From Acidobacteriota bacterium (GTDB lineage Bacteria; Acidobacteriota; Terriglobia; Bryobacterales; Bryobacteraceae): DNA of 20,351 nt. Positions 12,748-20,351 of this stretch are shown here, piece by piece. Position 1 is the stretch's first letter. Every line of letters begins with the position of its first letter. A program made the translations under genes and the position numbers. The DNA lies in the NCBI GenBank assembly GCA_023436715.1, contig JAEZIJ010000079.1, positions 1-20,351 on the forward strand. The letters run 5' to 3'. A model generated the notes under the pieces. That model was not told where the DNA came from. It ran no database searches and saw nothing but the letters and a program-made list of their open reading frames with translations.

Positions 12748-14169
12748 TTGCAGTCCGCCGCCCACGCTTCGCCGTACAGCGGATCATGGTATCCGGATCA
12801 CGCGCCGGAACTCCGGGAACTCCTGGACGAGTTGTTTGTAAACTCTGAGCGACAGGCCGGGGGCTGCCTGATTCCGGACGCAGCGGGCTTCATTGTGCCG
12901 CATGCCGGGCTGGTCTATTCCGGCACCGTAGCCGCCGCCGCATACCGCCATATCGAGGCCGAACAACCCCGGCGCGTGATTCTGCTCGGGTTTCCCCATA
13001 GAGGGGCACCGGCGGGAGCGTGGGTCCCCGAGGTGCAGTGTTACCGAACGCCGCTCGGCGATGTTGCAGTGGACCAGGATGCCGTGTGCGCCCTGCTGAC
13101 GAGTGGTGCGTTCCATTCCCTGCCCGAGGCGCGGCTGTGCGACCATTCGGTAGAAATCCAACTCCCGCTCCTCCAGCGTGCGGCCCCACGCGCGACGGTT
13201 GTGCCTGTCTATGTAAGCCAGCTCGGTACGAGCGCCCGAATGGCAGCCGCACGGTGCCTTGCCGCTCTCGCCGAACCCGGAACGGTGCTGGTAGCCAGTT
13301 CCGATCTGACGCACTACGGCCGCAACTTCGGCTACGAACCCTTTCCGATCGACCGCGGCATCGCCGAACGGTTGCGCGACCTCGACGAGTCCGTGATAGA
13401 AGCGGCCGGCAGCCTCTCGCCTGAACTCTTCCTGGCAGCGCTTCGCCGCACTTCGGCGACGGTGTGCGGTTACGAACCGGTTTCGCTGCTCCTCACTACC
13501 CTTGGGCTGCTCGGCGACGATGAACTCTTCCAGGAGACGCTGGACTACCAGACTTCGGGCGGCATCACGGGCGATTTCCACCACTCGGTCAGCTACGGGG
13601 CGCTCGGCTATTTCCCCCACCGGGCGTTTGAACTGGGCGATGAGGAATGTGAACTCCTGCTCCAGAGCGCTCGCCGCACCCTGGAGCACTATCTCAAAAC
13701 CGGAGAGCGCAAGCCGATCCCCCCCGAACGCGCGTTGCCCGCGCTCGAACGGCGCGCCGGCGCGTTCGTCACCCTTCACTCTGGCGGGGACCTGCGAGGC
13801 TGCGTCGGACGGCGGGGCTCGACCGAGCCGCTGAGCGAAACCGTGCCCGCGCTCACGCTCGCGGCGGCGCTCGAAGACAGCCGGTTCCGGCCGGTCCGAC
13901 GCGGTGAGAAGGGTCTCGAACTGGAGATCTCGGTACTCTCACCCTTCAAGAGGATAGAAGGACTCGACCGATTCCGGGTCAACGAGCACGGGGCACTGCT
14001 CGATTACGAAGGCTATCAGGGCCTGCTCCTTCCGCAGGTCGCTACCGAGCGAAACTGGAGCGCGACCCAGTTCCTGGAAGCTCTGGCCCGAAAAGCCGGG
14101 GTCACCTACAGCGCCTACCGGCAACCGTCCACGAAAGTTTACGTTTTCCGGGCGCAGATTATCCGGTAG
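12748..14169 (+). CDS. MEMO1/AMMECR1 fusion (AmmeMemoRadiSam system B plus A proteins)
   Basis: 473 residues. Residues 1-292 form a MEMO domain (LigB-like fold) with SGSWYP, PHAGLVYSG (His52), GFPHRG (His84), DHSVEIQLPLLQ, SSDLTHYG and TVCGYEPVSLL (Cys240). His52, His84 and Cys240 correspond to the metal-binding triad of human MEMO1. Residues about 296-473 form an AMMECR1 domain with the hallmark LRGCVG (349-354) and LELEISVLSPF. The two families usually co-occur with a radical SAM protein in an uncharacterised bacterial/archaeal system (AmmeMemoRadiSam); here A and B are one polypeptide and no radical SAM gene is in the window. The start is a TTG at 12748 with AAGGAG nine bases upstream. TACAAT at 12720-12725 overlaps the previous stop and could be a -10. 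Confidence 0.92.
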   Translation: MQSAAHASPYSGSWYPDHAPELRELLDELFVNSERQAGGCLIPDAAGFIVPHAGLVYSGTVAAAAYRHIEAEQPRRVILLGFPHRGAPAGAWVPEVQCYRTPLGDVAVDQDAVCALLTSGAFHSLPEARLCDHSVEIQLPLLQRAAPRATVVPVYVSQLGTSARMAAARCLAALAEPGTVLVASSDLTHYGRNFGYEPFPIDRGIAERLRDLDESVIEAAGSLSPELFLAALRRTSATVCGYEPVSLLLTTLGLLGDDELFQETLDYQTSGGITGDFHHSVSYGALGYFPHRAFELGDEECELLLQSARRTLEHYLKTGERKPIPPERALPALERRAGAFVTLHSGGDLRGCVGRRGSTEPLSETVPALTLAAALEDSRFRPVRRGEKGLELEISVLSPFKRIEGLDRFRVNEHGALLDYEGYQGLLLPQVATERNWSATQFLEALARKAGVTYSAYRQPSTKVYVFRAQIIR

Positions 14170-14185
14170 GAGGTTGACCTCACGC

Positions 14186-14191
14186 TATACT
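14186..14191 (+). promoter_or_regulatory. Putative -10 element just upstream of addB
   Basis: TATACT ends 10 bases before the addB ATG at 14202, leaving a 5' leader of only a few bases. No Shine-Dalgarno precedes the ATG (pyrimidine-rich GTCCCTTTCC). GGAGG at 14169-14173 is too far to serve it. There is no -35 at proper spacing; TTGACC at 14174-14179 is only 6 bases away. Confidence 0.35.
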
Positions 14192-14201
14192 GTCCCTTTC
14201 C

Positions 14202-16925
14202 ATGCTGTTACTCACCGGTCCGCAGGGGTCCGGAAAAAGTCACCAGATCCTGGAATTCATCCGCGCTGGGCTGCGCCGCGGTTTGTCCGACTTCCGGCTG
14301 CTGGTCCCGACGGCGACCATGGCGGAACACGTTCGGAACCAGCTCGCACGCGAGGGCTACGCGTTTCGTCCGGGCCTCATAACGACGCTTTCGAAGTTCA
14401 TTGCGCCCTGGGCTCAGGGCTACCCCGATGTCCCGGCCGCCGCTATGCACCTCATGGTGGAGCGAGTCCTGAGAACCAGGCCGCCGGAAGCGTTTTCGGC
14501 GGTCGCCGGCTTGCCTGGGTTTCGCGCCGGACTGGCGGCACTGATCGACGAGGTTTCTTCCGCCGGATGCGATGCGCGACGGATGGCGAAGCTCCTCGAA
14601 TCCGCCCTCCCGAACGCCCCGCTGGCGGAAGCCTTCGGCGCCGTTTACCGCCAGGTCGAAAAGGAGTTCTACCGGCGGGCCTGGATTTCACGCCCCGCCC
14701 GGTTGAAGATGGCCGCGGACGAGATCCGGAAGCGCGGATTGGACCGCATCCGCCACGTCTTCCTCGACGGCTTCTTCACACTCAGCGACCCGGAGTTGGA
14801 TCTGATCGAGGCCGTACACTCGCACGCCTCCATCACAGTCGCGCTGCCCGTATGGGAGGGTTCCCAGCGGGCGCGGATGGCCCTGGCGAACGCGGGCTTT
14901 GAAGAGTCGCGTCTCAACGGTCCCTCGCGCCGGACCCCGAATACCAGCCTGTTCACCGCGTGTATGATCGATCAGGAAGCCGAGGAGATCGCCCGCCGTA
15001 TCCTGGAGCAGGTGGCAGCGGGCCGGCAGTTCCGAGAGATTGGGGTTGTTCTGCGCAGCCGGAGGCCGTACGTTCCACTCCTTAGGGCGGTGTTCGAGCG
15101 GTTCGGCATCCCGGCGCGGTTCTACTTCTCCGAGAGCCTGGCCAGCCATGCGATGGTTCGGCATCTCACGGGCGCCGTGGACGCAATGCTTTGCGGCTGG
15201 GATCACGAGGCCGTGCTCGAGGTTCTCAAATCGACGGCCTCCGGTTTCGGCGCGACACCCGCCTGCGATCGTTTCGAGTTCGCGGTCGCGGAAGCCTTGC
15301 CGGGCAAGGGACTGGATTCGCTGAGGCAGCTTTCCGACGATCCACGGTTGCATGCACTTCTGGACCGGCTGGCGGCGCTGACGCCATGGGCGGGGCTGCG
15401 GCAAACACGCGCGCAGTGGGCGGCGGCCGCGAAAACGCTTCGCTCGCTCGTGCGGGCGCCGGCAATCGACGACGGCGTGGACCACGAGACCGCCGCGCTC
15501 TGGCGCAGCCAGGCAGCCGCGCTCGAAGCTTTCGATGCCGCGATGGACGAGGCCGCCTCAGCCCTGCCCGACGGGGAGCCGCTTCCGTTCGCGGAGTTCT
15601 GGCGGGCGGCGCAACTGGTGCTCTCGGAAAGCAGCCTGCGCGTACCGGACGGCCGAAGGAACGTCGTCCACGTCATCGACGTGTACGAAGCCAGGCAGTG
15701 GGAGTTGCCCGTGGTATTCGTGTGCGGGCTGCTCGAAAAGCAGTTCCCGGTTTACCACGGCGGGGATCCGATCTTCCCGGAAGCGGCCCGGGCCGAGTTG
15801 AACGCCGCCGGGTTGAACCTGGCGACCGCCGCGGCACGCCAGCGCGAGGAAGCGTTTCTGTTCGACGTGGCCACCAGCCGCGCGTTGTCCGAACTGGTCT
15901 TGAGCTACCCCGAGGCGAATGCCAAGGGCGATCCGAACCTGCCCTCCTTTTTCCTGAGGAAGTTCCCGCTCCAGGCGGAGAAGGCGCGCGCCGTCCGGCC
16001 CCGGTGGGACATGCCTCCCAGCCTGCCTGACGCACGGCCGATGTACTTGCGGGACCAGGATCTGCTCGACCTGGTCCGGATGCAGCACGGGACGATTCGC
16101 CCGAGCGCGATCGAGAGCTTCCTTCAGTGTCCGTTCCACTTCTTTCTGGCCCACACGCTGGGGTTGGAAGACCCGCCGGCGCGTCCGGCCGACCGGCTCG
16201 GCCCGGCGCTCCAGGGGCAGATCGTCCACCAGACGCTGGCCGAATTCGAAGAGACCGGGGAATCGATCGAAGTCGTCTTTGAACGGGTGTTCGAGGCGCT
16301 GACTGCGCGGGAGCGAGTGCCTTCCGGCTGCCGCACTGAGATGATGCGGATCGGCATGCTTCGCGACCTGCGCCGTTGCCTGGCCGAGAAGCTCCACCTC
16401 GACGGCTGGACCGTGTTCACGGAACAGAACATACGGTTCGAGATCGAGGATGGCGTCGAGATCAGCGGCCGGATCGACCGCTACGAGATCAGCCCGGACA
16501 GGCGGGCCGTTGTGACGGATTTCAAGTACAGCGGGCCGCAGGGCATCGCCAGGCGGATGCGAGGGTACGAGGAAGGCAGACACGTTCAAGGCGCCCTCTA
16601 CCTGCTCGGGCTGAACCGGGCACACGGTTTGACACCCGCCGGGATGTTCTATTGCGGCCTGCGCGGCGAAGTGAAAATCGACGGGTGGCATACCGGCCTG
16701 CCCGGGTTTGAGCGGACCGGCACCTCCTGCACGCCGCAGGTTCTCTGGGAGCAACTCGAAGCCGCCCGATCCGCCACCGCAAAGGCGGCCTCGGAGATTC
16801 GCCTCGGCCGGGTGGAACCGGGTCCGCAGCACGTTGCGAGCTGCGATTCCTGCCAGTTCGCAGACATCTGCCGGCTGGGCGCGACGGAAGCGGAAGCAGC
16901 CCTCGCGGAGGCCGCGGCCGATTGA
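14202..16925 (+). CDS. addB: AddB-type helicase-nuclease subunit with Fe-S PD-(D/E)XK domain
   Basis: 907 residues, shorter than Bacillus AddB (about 1160). Walker A GPQGSGKSH (6-14) opens an SF1-like but degenerate helicase body. HVIDVYEARQWELPVVFVCGL and the following QFP (about 488-514) match the AddB/RecC-type remnant helicase region. The C-terminal nuclease has His676 (GQIVHQTL), Asp759 (ISGRIDRYE), Asp773 and Lys775 (VVTDFKYSG) and Gln796. Cys643 (FLQCPFHFF) plus Cys881, Cys884 and Cys890 (CDSCQFADIC, C-x2-C-x5-C) match the 4Fe-4S staple of AddB. With AddA it would resect double-strand breaks for recombination. The addA start codon overlaps its stop by four bases, the addB-addA order known from Bacillus. 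The start is the ATG at 14202; the frame is open only from 14178. Confidence 0.82.
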   Translation: MLLLTGPQGSGKSHQILEFIRAGLRRGLSDFRLLVPTATMAEHVRNQLAREGYAFRPGLITTLSKFIAPWAQGYPDVPAAAMHLMVERVLRTRPPEAFSAVAGLPGFRAGLAALIDEVSSAGCDARRMAKLLESALPNAPLAEAFGAVYRQVEKEFYRRAWISRPARLKMAADEIRKRGLDRIRHVFLDGFFTLSDPELDLIEAVHSHASITVALPVWEGSQRARMALANAGFEESRLNGPSRRTPNTSLFTACMIDQEAEEIARRILEQVAAGRQFREIGVVLRSRRPYVPLLRAVFERFGIPARFYFSESLASHAMVRHLTGAVDAMLCGWDHEAVLEVLKSTASGFGATPACDRFEFAVAEALPGKGLDSLRQLSDDPRLHALLDRLAALTPWAGLRQTRAQWAAAAKTLRSLVRAPAIDDGVDHETAALWRSQAAALEAFDAAMDEAASALPDGEPLPFAEFWRAAQLVLSESSLRVPDGRRNVVHVIDVYEARQWELPVVFVCGLLEKQFPVYHGGDPIFPEAARAELNAAGLNLATAAARQREEAFLFDVATSRALSELVLSYPEANAKGDPNLPSFFLRKFPLQAEKARAVRPRWDMPPSLPDARPMYLRDQDLLDLVRMQHGTIRPSAIESFLQCPFHFFLAHTLGLEDPPARPADRLGPALQGQIVHQTLAEFEETGESIEVVFERVFEALTARERVPSGCRTEMMRIGMLRDLRRCLAEKLHLDGWTVFTEQNIRFEIEDGVEISGRIDRYEISPDRRAVVTDFKYSGPQGIARRMRGYEEGRHVQGALYLLGLNRAHGLTPAGMFYCGLRGEVKIDGWHTGLPGFERTGTSCTPQVLWEQLEAARSATAKAASEIRLGRVEPGPQHVASCDSCQFADICRLGATEAEAALAEAAAD

Positions 16926-19900
16926 AGCTGACCCGGGAACAGTCCGATGCCGTAGAGCGGCGAGCCCAGGACGTGTGCGTGGTGGCCGGGCCGGGTTCGG
17001 GAAAGACCCGCGTGCTGGTCGAGCGCTTCCGCCGGCGCGTCGAGCGCGGCGCGTCGCCTCTCAGGCTGCTCGCAATCACCTTCACGGAGAAAGCGGCGAA
17101 TGAACTGAAGCAGCGCGTCGCGCGCGATTTCGAGGACCGCGATGCGGTGCGCGAACAGATCGAGCGGGCGCCCATCTACACCATCGACGCCTTATGCGCG
17201 CACCTGCTGCGGGAGCACGCCATCGAAGCCGGCATCGATCCGCGGTTCGAGGTGTTGGACGCCATCGACGCAGCCGCGGAACTCGAAGCCGCGGCCGAAG
17301 AAGCGCTCGACGCCCTGCTCAATGAGAAGCCGGACGAGTTGCGCGGGCTTCTCACGGCCCTGGACCTGTCGGACCCGGTCCAAGGATTGGTGGATGTGTA
17401 CGAGGCGATGCGCGTCACCGTTCCCGACGTGCGCGAACGGCCCATCGATCCGGCTCCGGCGGGGACCGAGGCCTTTCGGAATCTGCTGGCGTGCATTCGT
17501 AGCATTGTCTCCGAACGGCCGCGCGACTGGACACACAACCAGAAGCAGGCGCTGGCGCAGATTCAGGAATGGTGCGCCCGCGCGCTGGAGCTCGAAGGTT
17601 CCCCCATCTCGCCGAGGCACTTCCGGGTACTGGGCGAGTTCGACTGCAACCTGAACAAACTCCGCAAAAACAACCCGGTGTACGAAGCCGTTCGGGAGAT
17701 GAAGCGCTCTCTTGTGCCCATGGCGCGCCAGGCGCTGATCGCCGAGTATTATGCGCCGCAGCGGGCGCTCTTGTTCGAGGCGCTCGACCGGCTGAACGCG
17801 GTGTACCGCCGGCGGAAGCAGACGCTCAACGCGCTCGATTTCGCGGATCTCGAGGAACAGGTCATCCTCCTCCTTCGCGACAAGGAGCGGCTACGCATCC
17901 GCGTGCGCGAGCGCTTCGACGAGATCCTGATGGACGAGTTCCAGGACACGAACCCGCTTCAGGCCATACTCATCGAGCTCATCCGTAAGCCGGATTCGTT
18001 CTTCGCGGTGGGGGACATCAACCAGTCGATCTACGGCTTCCGCCACGCCGATCCGGAGGTCTTCCGCAAATTCCGGGATTCGATTCGCGCACAGGGCAAG
18101 CCGATCGACGAACTGCGCCAGAACCACCGGAGCCGCGGAGACGTCCTGTATGCGGCCGAAAAGATACTGCACGGCGAGGACGGAATCGAACCGCAGGAAC
18201 TCGAGCCCGCGCGGCCGTTTTCGTCCAAGGCCGAGCCTTCGGTGGAAGTCATTGCGGCCCTGGCGAAGACCACGGACGATGCCGCGGAAATCGAAGCGCG
18301 ATTGATTGCCCGGCGCATACGGGAGTTGGAGGGCACGCTACAGCTAGAGTCCCGTGATGGTGAGCGGCGCGCGGCGGGCTTGGGCGACATGGCCGTTCTG
18401 GTGCGCAATATCAATGCGCTGCCGCCGGTTGAGAAGGCCTTGCGCGACCTCGGCATTCCGTACATGATCGGCCGTGGAAAACACTTCTACGAAGCGCAGG
18501 AAGTCACGGATCTGGTTCACCTGCTGCGCGTGATCGCGAACCCGCGCGACGAGATCAGCATGGCCGCCGTGCTGCGTTCGCCGCTGGCCGGCCTGGAGAA
18601 TGAAACCTTGTTCCGCCTCAAGCAGGTCGGCAATCTCGGGGCGGCGTTGAACTGGCTGGATCACTTCGCTACCGTCGCGCTCGACTCCGGCGAACTCGAA
18701 CGGTTGCGCACGTTCCGGGAACGGCTCAAGAAGCTGCGCGGCAAGGCCGGCGAGGTTCCGCCGGATCGCCTGCTGCTCGAAGCGGTTGATGCCACGGGTT
18801 ATGAGGGCACGCTGACCGCGCACGGCCGCGCGAATCTGCGAAAGCTGGTGGTGCGCCTGCGGGAATGGTACGACGCGCGCCCGCGCCCGATCAGCCGGCT
18901 GGTTCAAGAGCTGGAGGCACTGCGTGAAGCCGATCCGGACGAGCCGGCCGCGCCTCCCGAAGAGTCGGCCTCCGCCGTGCGGCTCATGACCATTCATAGC
19001 GCGAAGGGCCTGGAGTTTCCCGTGGTGTTCCTGGCCGCGCTTCACAAGGGCGTTTCGAACGACTTTCCGGCTCTGACGTTTTCGCCGGCGGCGGGTGTGG
19101 TCGCCCGTTGGCTCGATCCCGCTAGCGGCAAGGCGCTGAAGGACCTGCCGTACAGCGTGTTTTCCGAGGAGCGCCGGCAAAAGGCGCGGGACGAGGATAA
19201 CCGGCTGCTCTACGTGGCAATGACGCGCGCGGAGGAGCATCTGGTGCTCTCGATGGCTGTGCCGGCAAAGGGCCCACGCAACTGGGCGCAGACCGTGGCT
19301 GCCGGCCTCGAACTCGATCTGAGCCTCGCGGACAATCAGCCATCGGTGCTCACGCCGCCGCCTGTAAAGCCGGAGCGCGGATTCGATGTGCGAGTGCTGC
19401 GCGCCGATCGGGCAGAGGACGGTGAAGCCCGCTTCGCCGCCGGCGCGGATCAGCCCAGGCAGGAAGAGATACTCGAACGCCCCGTGGTGACCGGGCAGCA
19501 TGAATCCAGAGCGCCGGTGACTTCTATCGCGCTGTTCGACGCCTGCCCGCGCCGCTATTTCCTCGGGCGCTACCTCGGGTGGCAGGCGACGCCGCGGGGC
19601 GAGGCCGCGCGCACCCGGGAGGTTGCGGATGAGCCGGTCGATGCGAGCGAACTTGGCCGGCAAGTCCATGACATCCTGGCCGAATTGCCCGTCTTCCATG
19701 CCTCCGAACAAGCCCGTGAGCTGGCCGCGCGTTTCCAGACCAGTGACCTGGCGCGCCGCGCGTGCTCGGCTACGCGGGTAGAGCGCGAGTTCGATTTCAT
19801 CGTGGGCGTGGGAGATTGTATCGTCGAAGGGCGCATCGACTTGTGGTTCGAAGAGGATGGCCGCATCGTACTGGTCGATTACAAGACCGACGATGTGGAC

Positions 19901-20182
19901 GCCGACGGCGCAGCGGACCGCGCGGGCAGCTACGCCCTCCAGTTGCACCTGTACGCGCTGGCGCTGGAGCGGATCACGGGCCGCATGCCGAGCCAGGCGC
20001 TGCTCTACTTCCTGCGGCCGGACACGGTGATTCCCGTGCGAGTCGAACCGGAGGATCTAGAGGCCGCCCGAAAGTGCGTCCGCGCATTTCAGGAGGCGCA
20101 ATCCGAAATGCATTTCCCGGCCAAACGCGACGGCCATTGCCGCCGCTGCCCGTTCTATCGCGGCCTGTGCCCGGCAGAGTAG
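16922..20182 (+). CDS. addA: AddA-type UvrD-like helicase-nuclease, with C-terminal cysteine cluster
   Basis: 1086 residues. All SF1A motifs are visible: LTREQSDAV, Walker A GPGSGKT (Lys28), ITFTEKAANELKQRV, Walker B LMDEFQDTNP (Asp338, Glu339), VGDINQSIYGFRHAD, LRQNHRS, VRLMTIHSAKGLEFPVVF and LLYVAMTRAEEHLVLS. The C-terminal RecB-type nuclease has His916, Asp973 (VEGRIDLW), Asp986 and Lys988 (LVDYKTDD) and Gln1007. Cys875 (FDACPRRYF), Cys1073, Cys1076 and Cys1083 (C-x2-C-x6-C) resemble an Fe-S staple, which canonical AddA lacks. Translation starts at a TTG overlapping the addB stop (TTGA), with GGAGG ten bases upstream. It is likely the motor and second nuclease of a two-subunit end-resection enzyme. 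It could instead be named a generic UvrD/PD-(D/E)XK protein. Confidence 0.88.
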   Translation: MKLTREQSDAVERRAQDVCVVAGPGSGKTRVLVERFRRRVERGASPLRLLAITFTEKAANELKQRVARDFEDRDAVREQIERAPIYTIDALCAHLLREHAIEAGIDPRFEVLDAIDAAAELEAAAEEALDALLNEKPDELRGLLTALDLSDPVQGLVDVYEAMRVTVPDVRERPIDPAPAGTEAFRNLLACIRSIVSERPRDWTHNQKQALAQIQEWCARALELEGSPISPRHFRVLGEFDCNLNKLRKNNPVYEAVREMKRSLVPMARQALIAEYYAPQRALLFEALDRLNAVYRRRKQTLNALDFADLEEQVILLLRDKERLRIRVRERFDEILMDEFQDTNPLQAILIELIRKPDSFFAVGDINQSIYGFRHADPEVFRKFRDSIRAQGKPIDELRQNHRSRGDVLYAAEKILHGEDGIEPQELEPARPFSSKAEPSVEVIAALAKTTDDAAEIEARLIARRIRELEGTLQLESRDGERRAAGLGDMAVLVRNINALPPVEKALRDLGIPYMIGRGKHFYEAQEVTDLVHLLRVIANPRDEISMAAVLRSPLAGLENETLFRLKQVGNLGAALNWLDHFATVALDSGELERLRTFRERLKKLRGKAGEVPPDRLLLEAVDATGYEGTLTAHGRANLRKLVVRLREWYDARPRPISRLVQELEALREADPDEPAAPPEESASAVRLMTIHSAKGLEFPVVFLAALHKGVSNDFPALTFSPAAGVVARWLDPASGKALKDLPYSVFSEERRQKARDEDNRLLYVAMTRAEEHLVLSMAVPAKGPRNWAQTVAAGLELDLSLADNQPSVLTPPPVKPERGFDVRVLRADRAEDGEARFAAGADQPRQEEILERPVVTGQHESRAPVTSIALFDACPRRYFLGRYLGWQATPRGEAARTREVADEPVDASELGRQVHDILAELPVFHASEQARELAARFQTSDLARRACSATRVEREFDFIVGVGDCIVEGRIDLWFEEDGRIVLVDYKTDDVDADGAADRAGSYALQLHLYALALERITGRMPSQALLYFLRPDTVIPVRVEPEDLEAARKCVRAFQEAQSEMHFPAKRDGHCRRCPFYRGLCPAE

Positions 20183-20211
20183 GGTCCGGCCGGCTGGCTT
20201 GAGCCTTGTAT

Positions 20212-20237
20212 CAGGGCACGGCTTAAGCCGTGCCCTG
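20212..20237. terminator. Perfect 26-bp palindrome, probable bidirectional terminator or dispersed repeat
   Basis: CAGGGCACGGCTT is followed immediately by its exact reverse complement, with TTAA at the centre. It lies 30 bases after the addA stop and 20 bases before the stop of a convergent gene, where a bidirectional terminator would be useful. There is no long T-tract on either side (plus side: ACTTTGGCCCTTTTG). Similar TATCAGGGCACG palindromes are, from memory, common between acidobacterial genes, so it may be a REP-like repeat. Confidence 0.6.
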
Positions 20238-20256
20238 GACTTTGGCCCTTTTGCAA

Positions 20257-20351
20257 TCAGTTCGCGGCATAAAGCACGGCAGAGCTGAGGTGGGGGACGA
20301 ATTTCTCGGGCTTTGCGGCCGAGGCGGAGAGGGTCACGAAGTCGGAGAAAT
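20257..20351 (-). CDS. Partial gene, C-terminal 30 residues only
   Basis: On the minus strand one frame is open from the window edge to a TGA at 20259-20257. It reads FSDFVTLSASAA, then KPEKFVPHLSSAVLYAAN at the end. It converges on addA with the palindrome between them, a sensible gene end. A second minus-strand frame is also open but runs Arg/Leu-rich past this point into the palindrome and looks like a shadow. Too little is present to name a family. Confidence 0.5.
   Translation of the reverse strand, partial: FSDFVTLSASAAKPEKFVPHLSSAVLYAAN

Noticed and set aside
14174..14191. TTGACC plus TATACT as a full sigma70 promoter before addB
   Set aside because: The spacer is only 6 bases; only the -10-like hexamer is kept as a weak call.
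14174..14902. 242-aa frame starting with TTG right behind GGAGG
   Set aside because: Overlaps addB in another frame, is Arg/Pro/Gly-rich, and the Shine-Dalgarno has no spacing to the TTG.
18344..19948. 534-aa minus-strand frame opposite addA
   Set aside because: Overlaps helicase motifs V and VI and the nuclease domain of addA; Arg-rich shadow.

Overview
The window is compact, high-GC bacterial DNA with about 17 complete protein genes, one partial gene at the right edge and no rRNA, tRNA, CRISPR array or transposase that I could see. The gene content (zinc-type HemB, an ispE-prs-rplY-pth-rpsF-rpsR-rplI housekeeping run, a HEAT/SEC-C protein, a fused MEMO/AMMECR1 protein and an AddB/AddA pair) and two palindromic intergenic elements suggest an acidobacterium of the Bryobacterales/Solibacter type. 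That assignment is inference from family knowledge, not a database result.

Layout. Positions 1-241 are non-coding or hold unresolvable ends of something outside the window, with two small inverted repeats. Two minus-strand genes follow: hemB (242-1216), and directly upstream of it a polytopic membrane protein (1218-2375). A short divergent gap with a plausible promoter leads to a run of plus-strand genes that continues to 20182. First come two envelope/secreted proteins: a clan GH-A glycosidase with a C-terminal fibronectin-like domain, and a CapA-type metallophosphatase-like protein. Next is a tightly packed housekeeping block: acylphosphatase, apt, ispE and prs, mostly joined by 1-4 bp overlaps, then rplY, pth, rpsF, rpsR and rplI. 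It links nucleotide salvage and PRPP supply, isoprenoid precursors and translation, and ends at a strong hairpin (10513-10541).

The right half starts with a HEAT-like/SEC-C protein (10690-12180). It is followed by a 211-bp non-coding stretch holding a sigma70-like promoter, a structured leader and an intrinsic terminator with a competing stem. After this come a 111-aa unknown protein, a MEMO-AMMECR1 fusion with the metal triad and LRGCVG motif intact, and an addB-addA double-strand-break repair pair. Both Add subunits carry a four-cysteine pattern typical of Fe-S-stapled nuclease domains. A perfect 26-bp palindrome separates addA from the 3' end of a convergent gene at the right edge.

The items most worth a second look are the putative regulatory RNA at about 12222-12345 and its unknown downstream gene, the MEMO-AMMECR1 fusion, the Fe-S-like cysteines in AddA as well as AddB, starts with a -10-like hexamer a few bases upstream and no Shine-Dalgarno, and the GNRA-loop hairpin beside hemB. 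I see no evidence of a wholly new multi-gene system.
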